A stretch of 64,000 nucleotides of DNA, taken from contig OZ223194.1 in NCBI GenBank assembly GCA_965140355.1, positions 496,001 through 560,000 on the forward strand, given 5' to 3'. Within the stretch, counting starts at the first letter, position 1, and the number at the start of each line of letters is the position of its first letter. The stretch comes from Acetobacterium sp965140355. GTDB taxonomy: Bacteria > Bacillota > Clostridia > Eubacteriales > Eubacteriaceae. The translations under genes and the position numbers were made by a program. The notes beneath the pieces are model-generated. The model was not told the origin of the DNA, did no database searches, and saw nothing but the letters and a program-made list of their open reading frames with translations. Shown here piece by piece: positions 26,732 through 36,000 of the stretch.

Positions 26732-26828
26732 TGCATTTCCTCCTAAAGTTTATGTTTCGATTTACAAACTTTATCAAAGAATTCTTACCTGGTTGTGTCT
26801 GAAATCTAACAGTTTTGAAAGAATTGCG

Positions 26829-27671
26829 TTATGTGGGCAAATAAAGCGAGAAAATCGACCCTTTTTCTGGGGTTGAAGTCACCTTGATATACCCTTTTTG
26901 TTTTTGCATAATTTCCCGCGCCAAATAAAGACCAATTCCAATGCCTTCTTTTTGCTGAATCCCGGAACTGCGGTAAAAGCGTTGAAAAATTTGCGCTTTT
27001 TCGTCTGGAGCAATTCCCATCCCCTGATCTTCAACCACAATGCACGTAACCAGTTCATACATTTTTACGTGTATCGTGATACTGGTTTGGGCTTCGGAAT
27101 ATTTCACCGCATTGTCCAGAATATTATAAAGAGCTTCGGATGTCCATTTTAAATCATAACAAGCCTGAATGGCTTCGGCATTTTCAACCGTAATATCGAT
27201 CTGCTTCTGTCTGGCTTTGGGCATAATTTCTGATAAGGCCTGTTCAAGCAACGGTTTGACTGGTTGTTTTTGAGGGTTAAGTTCAATGATATTGCTTTCC
27301 AAGCGTGACATTTTTACCAAAGATTGAATTAAAAAATCCAATTTTTGAGTTTGCATACTAATCTGTTCAACAAGTTTCAGGTTTTCTTGATTGTCAACCT
27401 GCTCGTTTAGCAACTCCGTATATAATAAAATGTTAGCCAACGGCGTTTTGGTTTGATGGGAAATATCCGATACCATACTTTTTATATTTTCCCGTTCCTG
27501 GTTCGTCTGTACCATCGACATTTTCGAGGCACTCAAATAATGCATCCATTTCGATTCAAGCCTAGACAATTGACTTTCATCATAATTACTTTCCGTAAAA
27601 TTACCGGCAATGGCATCATCAATCATCTCATTTAAACGATTTAAGGTTTTTCGGGTGCCAAAAATACTCAT
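26829..27671 (-). CDS. Sensor histidine kinase without membrane segments
   Basis: This 280-residue kinase has H-box SDISHQTKTPL (phospho-acceptor His72), N box YNILDNAVKYS, G1 DQGMGIAPDE and G2 GIGIGLYLAREI. It has no hydrophobic segment long enough to cross the membrane; the first 60 residues are a charged helical segment. Kinases that sit beside FtsX-type exporters usually carry one or two helices, so this one may take its signal from a soluble partner or the transporter itself. It overlaps the response regulator gene by four bases and pairs with it. Confidence 0.93.
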   Translation of the reverse strand: MSIFGTRKTLNRLNEMIDDAIAGNFTESNYDESQLSRLESKWMHYLSASKMSMVQTNQERENIKSMVSDISHQTKTPLANILLYTELLNEQVDNQENLKLVEQISMQTQKLDFLIQSLVKMSRLESNIIELNPQKQPVKPLLEQALSEIMPKARQKQIDITVENAEAIQACYDLKWTSEALYNILDNAVKYSEAQTSITIHVKMYELVTCIVVEDQGMGIAPDEKAQIFQRFYRSSGIQQKEGIGIGLYLAREIMQKQKGYIKVTSTPEKGSIFSLYLPT

Positions 27672-28348
27672 GTCTTTTTCCCCCAGGTATAACCCAGTCC
27701 ATATACGGTCTGGATGTATTGCGGCGTTCCGGGATCTTTTTCAATTTTATTACGCAAGCGGCTAATGGCGACTGACAAAGCATTTTCATCCACATATTCA
27801 GCCGCATTCGTCCATATTTTATCTACTAAAACCCCGCGAGTAACCGTTCTATCCTTATTTTCCACTAATAAAAACAGGAGTTTTTGTTCCGTTTTACTCA
27901 GTACCAGTTCGCGATCACCTACTTTAAAAAACATCTGCTCAAAATCAAGATAAAGATCGTCGATAATATAGATATTCTTATTTTGTTTGACGCTCCGCCG
28001 AAAAACACTCTCAATTCGCGAACGGAGTACCATCAAACTAAACGGTTTTGTGATATAGTCATCGGCCCCTAAATTAAGGCCTCTTACTTCATCTAACTCC
28101 ATATCATTGGCTGTCAGTATGATCACCGGAACATCTGAATCTTTTCTGATCACTTCCAAAAATTCAAAGCCGCTACCATCAGGCAGATTAATATCGAGAA
28201 TAACCATCGCCATCTTTTGGTTTAACATCAATTCTTTAGCACAAGCCAAAGTTGTTGCCTGATGAAAACAGTAATCGGCATCTTTTAAGGCTAATACAAT
28301 CCCATTATTTAACGCTATGTCATCTTCAATGATTAAAATATGTTTCAT
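27668..28348 (-). CDS. OmpR/PhoB-family response regulator
   Basis: This 226-residue regulator has a receiver domain with acidic pocket EDD (residues 8-10), phospho-acceptor Asp52 (ILDINLPDG) and conserved Lys in YITKPF, followed by an OmpR-type winged-helix DNA-binding domain (VLSKTEQKLLFLL, then ENALSVAISRLRNKI). It is the first gene of a four-gene module: regulator, kinase, ABC ATPase and permease. The likely role is control of the exporter operon in response to an envelope-active compound. Confidence 0.96.
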   Translation of the reverse strand: MKHILIIEDDIALNNGIVLALKDADYCFHQATTLACAKELMLNQKMAMVILDINLPDGSGFEFLEVIRKDSDVPVIILTANDMELDEVRGLNLGADDYITKPFSLMVLRSRIESVFRRSVKQNKNIYIIDDLYLDFEQMFFKVGDRELVLSKTEQKLLFLLVENKDRTVTRGVLVDKIWTNAAEYVDENALSVAISRLRNKIEKDPGTPQYIQTVYGLGYTWGKKT

Positions 28349-28613
28349 TTTTCTCTGCTTTCATTTCTATTTTCAAGTTCTGATTGTCCGCTCCTGTCGT
28401 CCTTTCCTGGCTGAGTCAAAATTCAATCAGCTATTCAATGATAACATAAATTATTGCCTCACTCCATTGCCGTTTTATTTCCAGACTATGAATGTATCGC
28501 CTCCTTTTTACTCAATTTTATATAAACTACGTTTTATTCGACAACGATATTTTGTTAGATCAGCCTTTGCTTATTATCATTAGAAAAAACCCTTCATGAT
28601 TAACTTTTTATCG

Positions 28614-29237
28614 TTAAATTTCACTGATGGCATTTATTACAAAGGCCCGATTCTTAATTTTTTTCCAGTCTGATACTTGAAATCCATTTTTTGACAGTAA
28701 GGCAGTGATTTCTTTTGCTCCATAAATCCGAAAATCGCCTGAATTGCTCCATTTTAATCCCCAATTCAAAATCTTTAGATACCATTCAAATGGTGCCGTT
28801 GGATCACCTAAAATAAGTATCCCCCCGTTTTTTAAAACCCGTTTTATTTCTGATAATACTCGATCTGGATTGGGATAATGATGAAACGAGGCATTACAGA
28901 TAACAATATCAAATTGATGTTCAGTATATGGCAATTTTTCAGCATCACCAACTTTTAACTCAACAGTATCAGCTAATTTTTTTCGCGCCGATTCAATCAT
29001 TTGGGGAGATAAGTCCAAGCCAAACAGTTTTGCATTTGATATATCCATAATTTTTTTTAGAACATTCCCGTTCCCGCACCCCAAATCCAAAACGGTCTCC
29101 GGATTGATAGCAACAATCCGTTCTAAAATTTCATCATACATACATTTCACAAATTTTCCATCATGGCTAGTATTGTAATCACCCGCCGTTTCATCAAAAT
29201 GTTTTTGAGTTAGCTCTTTTACTTTTTCATTGTTCAT
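28614..29237 (-). CDS. Class I SAM-dependent methyltransferase
   Basis: This 207-residue protein has a Rossmann-type SAM-binding motif I, VLDLGCGNGN (about residues 49-58), acidic motif II in LFGLDLSPQMI and motif IV around FDIVICNASFHHYPNP. This places it in the UbiE/Methyltransf_11 group. The substrate is not visible; the group includes enzymes acting on quinones, small metabolites and metalloids. AAGGAG precedes the ATG. It follows the tetR gene after 118 bases, and a 13-bp motif from the tetR promoter recurs in that gap. Confidence 0.88.
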   Translation of the reverse strand: MNNEKVKELTQKHFDETAGDYNTSHDGKFVKCMYDEILERIVAINPETVLDLGCGNGNVLKKIMDISNAKLFGLDLSPQMIESARKKLADTVELKVGDAEKLPYTEHQFDIVICNASFHHYPNPDRVLSEIKRVLKNGGILILGDPTAPFEWYLKILNWGLKWSNSGDFRIYGAKEITALLSKNGFQVSDWKKIKNRAFVINAISEI

Positions 29238-29255
29238 TGGTTTTTCTCCTTATTA

Positions 29256-29268
29256 ACTATTTGTCATT
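29256..29268. promoter_or_regulatory. 13-bp motif before the methyltransferase gene, putative TetR site
   Basis: ACTATTTGTCATT here is identical to 29974-29986 in the tetR promoter. It lies 18 bases upstream of the methyltransferase start on the minus strand. Confidence 0.45.
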
Positions 29269-29298
29269 GACAATCATTCACTCGTTCTTTTTATAAAT

Positions 29299-29322
29299 AC
29301 CCCGATGCCTTGCATTCGGGGT
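29299..29322 (-). terminator. Hairpin between tetR and methyltransferase genes
   Basis: ACCCCGATGC and GCATTCGGGGT form an imperfect GC-rich stem 34 bases after the tetR stop. The following tract on the minus strand is AT-rich without a clean T run, so it may attenuate and not fully terminate. Confidence 0.45.
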
Positions 29323-29355
29323 TCATTCATTAATGCTACTCTGGTATTTATCTAT

Positions 29356-29919
29356 TTACGCTAAAACTTTTTTGATCAGGTAAATTACTTTGTCCGTTTT
29401 CTCCTTAGATGATAATTGCTCATCGTTGATAATTGGCATTTGTCCATACATTATAAATTTTGCGCTATTTTCAATGTCATCAATCTGAATTTCGCCGCGA
29501 TCTCTAAGATCCGCTAAATATTTTATCATATGGGGCATGATGTTTTTCAACATCTCTGATTCCAAATGCCGATGAAACCGCTCACTCCCTTCTCGATGAA
29601 AAAACTCATGATATTTTTCCGCTCCATCAGAAACAATAAAGCTCCTAGAAAAACGTTCAAACCCTTCCTGCAAGGTCATCCCTTCGTGCGAAAGAATCTG
29701 TATCATCGGCTCACTGCATGCTTTGGCATACATTTTCACCGCTGTTTCATAAAGTTCATTTTTCGACTTAAAATATCGATAACAAAGACCAGAAACAACA
29801 TTCATTTCTTTCGCAATATCCGTCATCGAAGTCGCTTCATAACCTTTTTGAGCAAAAATTTTCATAGCTGTATCAATCATCTCCTGTTTTCGTACTTCTG
29901 GTTCTTTTGAAATTCTCAT
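29356..29919 (-). CDS. TetR/AcrR-family transcriptional regulator
   Basis: This 187-residue protein has an N-terminal TetR helix-turn-helix (about residues 10-55: MIDTAMKIFAQKGYEATS, then IAKEMNVVSGLCYRYF) and a helical C-terminal ligand domain. Its promoter (29943-29971) contains an inverted repeat. It probably controls itself and the methyltransferase downstream. The end of the CRISPR array lies only about 27 bases upstream of its -35 box. Confidence 0.92.
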   Translation of the reverse strand: MRISKEPEVRKQEMIDTAMKIFAQKGYEATSMTDIAKEMNVVSGLCYRYFKSKNELYETAVKMYAKACSEPMIQILSHEGMTLQEGFERFSRSFIVSDGAEKYHEFFHREGSERFHRHLESEMLKNIMPHMIKYLADLRDRGEIQIDDIENSAKFIMYGQMPIINDEQLSSKEKTDKVIYLIKKVLA

Positions 29920-29942
29920 ACAAACCTCCCCTTATTAAAATG

Positions 29943-29971
29943 AGTATACTTCTCGAATAAATAGTTGTCAA
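29943..29971 (-). promoter_or_regulatory. Promoter of the tetR gene
   Basis: On the minus strand: TTGACA (29971-29966), a 17-bp spacer and TATACT (29948-29943), a near-consensus promoter 24 bases before the tetR start. Confidence 0.85.
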
Positions 29972-29986
29972 TGACTATTTGTCATT
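29959..29986. promoter_or_regulatory. Inverted repeat over the tetR -35 region, putative operator
   Basis: AAATAGT (29959-29965) and ACTATTT (29974-29980) are perfect inverted copies flanking the -35 box. The 13-bp stretch ACTATTTGTCATT (29974-29986) recurs before the methyltransferase gene. Confidence 0.55.
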
Positions 29987-29998
29987 AGTGTAGTAGAG

Positions 29999-30028
29999 AA
30001 ACCGATTCCAATATGGATCTACTCAAAT
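29999..30028 (-). repeat. Degenerate terminal CRISPR repeat (leader-distal)
   Basis: The last 24 bases match the repeat, but five of the first six (+ strand) differ: AAACCG in place of ATTTAC. Terminal degeneration is typical of the end farthest from the leader, which supports minus-strand transcription. Confidence 0.9.
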
Positions 30029-33000
30029 TTTGGCGACCGTAGAAATTGTCGTTTGGGTTCTGATATTTACATTCCAATATGGATCTACTCAAATAAAAAA
30101 CGCAAATCAATATGAGCTGCAAGAAATAAAATTTACATTCCAATATGGATCTACTCAAATAACAACGTGATGGACTGCAAAAACTTGAAACAAACTATTT
30201 ACATTCCAATATGGATCTACTCAAATCTATGCGTGGTACAAAAACCACGGCACAAGCCAACTATTTACATTCCAATATGGATCTACTCAAATTGAGGTGT
30301 TGAAATGAAAATTAATGTATTTGGTTAATTTACATTCCAATATGGATCTACTCAAATTTGCACTGACCGCTTTAGTAGTTTGGCCGTTTTAGCATTTACA
30401 TTCCAATATGGATCTACTCAAATACAAAGCCAACTAGCAAAAGCCAGTAATGTTCCACTATTTACATTCCAATATGGATCTACTCAAATGTCTGGACAAT
30501 TTAGTTGATTACGTTTTGGAAATAGATTTACATTCCAATATGGATCTACTCAAATGCTGCTATTGCCTAAAAAAATGATCAGCGAAGTGATATTTACATT
30601 CCAATATGGATCTACTCAAATAGATCAAACCGGACTGTCCCGTTGATCTTGATTCGATTTACATTCCAATATGGATCTACTCAAATGCATCTGTTGCTGT
30701 CCATGAAACTGTATTTTTTTGATTTACATTCCAATATGGATCTACTCAAATAAGAGAAATTGGGTTTGCGATACTGAAAGATCAGAAATTTACATTCCAA
30801 TATGGATCTACTCAAATCAGAGGGGTAAGAGGATGTCAAATAAGCAGATTTGCATTTACATTCCAATATGGATCTACTCAAATTTCGATGTACAATCCAT
30901 GAAATTCTCCGCGGGCAACATTTACATTCCAATATGGATCTACTCAAATCACGCTTTGGCGTGCTTGATGAAGAATTGTATTATGATTTACATTCCAATA
31001 TGGATCTACTCAAATCTCATCCACGATTTCTGCCCAGCTCTTACTAAGTGATTTACATTCCAATATGGATCTACTCAAATTTTTTTCTTAGCTATCGTTT
31101 CACTCATCTTTCATATTTACATTCCAATATGGATCTACTCAAATTTATGACATTTTATGAAAAATTAGTAGAAACAGCACAATTTACATTCCAATATGGA
31201 TCTACTCAAATGTAAAATTAGGAGATAAGTTTCTAATTGCAGATTTATTTACATTCCAATATGGATCTACTCAAATATATTCAGAGGGGATCATGACGGC
31301 ATTAATTCCGCTATTTACATTCCAATATGGATCTACTCAAATTTGATATTGAACCATTGTCGTAAATTTTTGAAATAACATTTACATTCCAATATGGATC
31401 TACTCAAATATTTTTAGCTATCGCTTTTATCTTTTCAGCGATAGTATTTACATTCCAATATGGATCTACTCAAATCTCCGTATTAATTCCTGTAATCATT
31501 TCGAACTTTTATTTACATTCCAATATGGATCTACTCAAATAAATTTTCAGAATCGCCCGTTTTCACATCGTATCCAATTTACATTCCAATATGGATCTAC
31601 TCAAATAAATTTACCTGTTGTTCAGAGTACGATTACTACAAATTTACATTCCAATATGGATCTACTCAAATTGAACGCGGATAACCGCCTGTTAGATACA
31701 AGCACAATTTACATTCCAATATGGATCTACTCAAATTAGGAGGAAATAAAATGAAAAAATATGGAGCAATCAATTTACATTCCAATATGGATCTACTCAA
31801 ATAAACAAGGTTAATGATTACATAAAAAATAAATGGGACATTTACATTCCAATATGGATCTACTCAAATGGCATAGACGTCAGCTATGCACAAGGCGACA
31901 TCAATATTTACATTCCAATATGGATCTACTCAAATCTTTAGTTTATGACATAGTAAACGATATGTTTTCTATTTACATTCCAATATGGATCTACTCAAAT
32001 GGCATAGACGTCAGCTATGCACAAGGCGACATCAATATTTACATTCCAATATGGATCTACTCAAATTGGACGAAAGAAGGAAATGAAAATGAATAAATTT
32101 ATATTTACATTCCAATATGGATCTACTCAAATACTTATTTTCCGTTCTTAAGTCATGAATAAGAAACTATTTACATTCCAATATGGATCTACTCAAATCA
32201 AAAATGATCAGCGACGAACAACAGAAGATCATTAATTTACATTCCAATATGGATCTACTCAAATAAAACCGCCTGTCTGGTAAACGCAAACCGCATCATT
32301 ATTTACATTCCAATATGGATCTACTCAAATTATAGGTGTTTTTGATGTGATCCCAAGCGAATTAAATTTACATTCCAATATGGATCTACTCAAATACAAC
32401 ATGTCTGTAACGGCAGATAAAAGAATATTTAATTTACATTCCAATATGGATCTACTCAAATTGAAATTTAATGCCTCTTCTTTTGTATCAAAAACGTATT
32501 TACATTCCAATATGGATCTACTCAAATGGAATTTTTAAACAGAGAAGCAATTTTAAACGCACATTTACATTCCAATATGGATCTACTCAAATCTGAAACG
32601 CTGCAAAATAATGGAATCCAAGGACTAAATTTACATTCCAATATGGATCTACTCAAATAATAAAGTCGATAAATTGGAGAAGTACATATCTTGATTTACA
32701 TTCCAATATGGATCTACTCAAATTCTGGATACAAGACCGGATTTTACTGTAATCTTGACATTTACATTCCAATATGGATCTACTCAAATTAAAATTTAAG
32801 GAGAAACGGAAATGAAGAAAAGTAATTTACATTCCAATATGGATCTACTCAAATAATAAGAGAATTTACATCAACGACTTAACAGTTGTATTTACATTCC
32901 AATATGGATCTACTCAAATAACATCGACATTAAGAAGTTTGGGTGACGTTTCCTCATTTACATTCCAATATGGATCTACTCAAATGATCTTTTGACGATG

Positions 33001-36000
33001 TAAAAGCTTTTGAAGTTATAAATTTACATTCCAATATGGATCTACTCAAATAAGCAAGTGACAGCTTTAAAAGAGCTTGCTTCAATATTTACATTCCAAT
33101 ATGGATCTACTCAAATCCGATGACAAGGGCTACCCGCGACATTTTCACAAATTTACATTCCAATATGGATCTACTCAAATTGAAAGAAGGGGCAACAGAC
33201 AATGAATAAATTCATAATTTACATTCCAATATGGATCTACTCAAATTAAAAATTTACTGTGGCTAGACTATTGCAAGGAAATTTACATTCCAATATGGAT
33301 CTACTCAAATCGATACTGCCGGAAATGAAATGATAGATACAACAAATTTACATTCCAATATGGATCTACTCAAATGCTTGAAAGCGACGCTTGAAGCAGT
33401 TTCAAACAAAATTTACATTCCAATATGGATCTACTCAAATTAAAAACAGCAAATCATTATTTGACACTGATTGACATTTACATTCCAATATGGATCTACT
33501 CAAATGACATACACCGACGCAACAATGAGAGGTCGATTTGATTTACATTCCAATATGGATCTACTCAAATAATAAGAGAATTTACATCAACGACTTAACA
33601 GTTGTATTTACATTCCAATATGGATCTACTCAAATAACATCGACATTAAGAAGTTTGGGTGACGTTTCCTCATTTACATTCCAATATGGATCTACTCAAA
33701 TTAAAATCAATGATTACATAAAATCAAGATGGGACATTTACATTCCAATATGGATCTACTCAAATCCGATGACAAGGGCTACCCGCGACATTTTCACAAA
33801 TTTACATTCCAATATGGATCTACTCAAATCTACATCGTACACCATTGAGGCTTTTCTAAATCCCTTATTTACATTCCAATATGGATCTACTCAAATGGGA
33901 CAGACGGTGATAAACGCAAGTAACCTAACTACATTTACATTCCAATATGGATCTACTCAAATTTGTTCATTATAAAGCCCTTAGTAATCACAATTACGAT
34001 TTACATTCCAATATGGATCTACTCAAATCAAGGTTTTGGGCGTTGATTGAAAACAGTGAAATTTATTTACATTCCAATATGGATCTACTCAAATAGGAAA
34101 CTTCAATTTGTTTGACGCTCTGTCTTGGTATTTACATTCCAATATGGATCTACTCAAATTCGATTTGGCTGGATTTACGGAACAATGATCTTTGAATTTA
34201 CATTCCAATATGGATCTACTCAAATGACAAAACAAGACAATCGTTGACATATACCTTTAGCATTTACATTCCAATATGGATCTACTCAAATGACCGGAAC
34301 TATCGACGGATCAAGTATCTATGCCTTATTTACATTCCAATATGGATCTACTCAAATAATATCACTCTGTACCCCCTTTACCTTAATTCTAGATTTACAT
34401 TCCAATATGGATCTACTCAAATACAACATGTCGGTAACAGCAGATAAGAGAATCTTTAATTTACATTCCAATATGGATCTACTCAAATACGAGGCTCTTT
34501 ATTTACAGTTGGACGGACTTGTAATATTTACATTCCAATATGGATCTACTCAAATTGAAATACATTGATCCGCAAACCCCGGGCGAGCGTAGATTTACAT
34601 TCCAATATGGATCTACTCAAATATCGTGTTCGGGTAATTTATTCACGGGAGATACTACATTTACATTCCAATATGGATCTACTCAAATGTATCCAAAGAA
34701 AGTCGAGGAGCAAAAATGAATATATTTACATTCCAATATGGATCTACTCAAATGGACGCGTTGGTTAAAAATAAGATTCTTGTCAACGAATTTACATTCC
34801 AATATGGATCTACTCAAATAATGAATCCGAAAAAGCCGTTTCAGATGCTTTAAAAAATTTACATTCCAATATGGATCTACTCAAATGAAGATGCTTTCAA
34901 TAAAGTTGATATGTCTATTCGATTTACATTCCAATATGGATCTACTCAAATATTATCGCCGTCGCCACAGCTGGGGCAGTATTACAATTTACATTCCAAT
35001 ATGGATCTACTCAAATTATTAACGGGATATGGGATTCAAGCGGCCTGACTTAATTTACATTCCAATATGGATCTACTCAAATTGATATATCGGTTAATGA
35101 ATTTTCGCAAATACTGAATTTACATTCCAATATGGATCTACTCAAATTAAAAAAATGAACACACTAATAATTTATGATAATGCATTTACATTCCAATATG
35201 GATCTACTCAAATGGAACTTCCCCTTTACTTGTGTACTGCCAAATCGAATTTACATTCCAATATGGATCTACTCAAATCCATCTTCGCTGCATTTCTAAC
35301 ACTTGCAACACCAATTTACATTCCAATATGGATCTACTCAAATGGGCAAAAGATGGGGATGGATAACCCCCGAAACGGATTTACATTCCAATATGGATCT
35401 ACTCAAATTTATTACATCGCCATCCCTTATCGCAATACTGCTATTTACATTCCAATATGGATCTACTCAAATATAACTGCGATTGGCAATTTTAAAGTTG
35501 CTATGCTTTATTTACATTCCAATATGGATCTACTCAAATGAAAGCTGCGAGATAATAGCAGCAATGAAAAACAGGATTTACATTCCAATATGGATCTACT
35601 CAAATTGCCGTCGGAAGAAGCCGTTGCTGCAATTAAAGAAATTTACATTCCAATATGGATCTACTCAAATACCTCACTTTCATTTTAAAAACTTTTCATT
35701 AATTAGATTTACATTCCAATATGGATCTACTCAAATTGAATTTTACAACACCGTCAACAACGTCACCCCAGTATTTACATTCCAATATGGATCTACTCAA
35801 ATTTTTCTGTATATGTTTGGTAGTATATTGGAATAAAATTTACATTCCAATATGGATCTACTCAAATGATTATGATGCTGATTTTTCAGAAGCTATTTAA
35901 AAAATTTACATTCCAATATGGATCTACTCAAATGAGAATATGTTTACGCAATCAGTACAGCCAGATTCATAATTTACATTCCAATATGGATCTACTCAAA

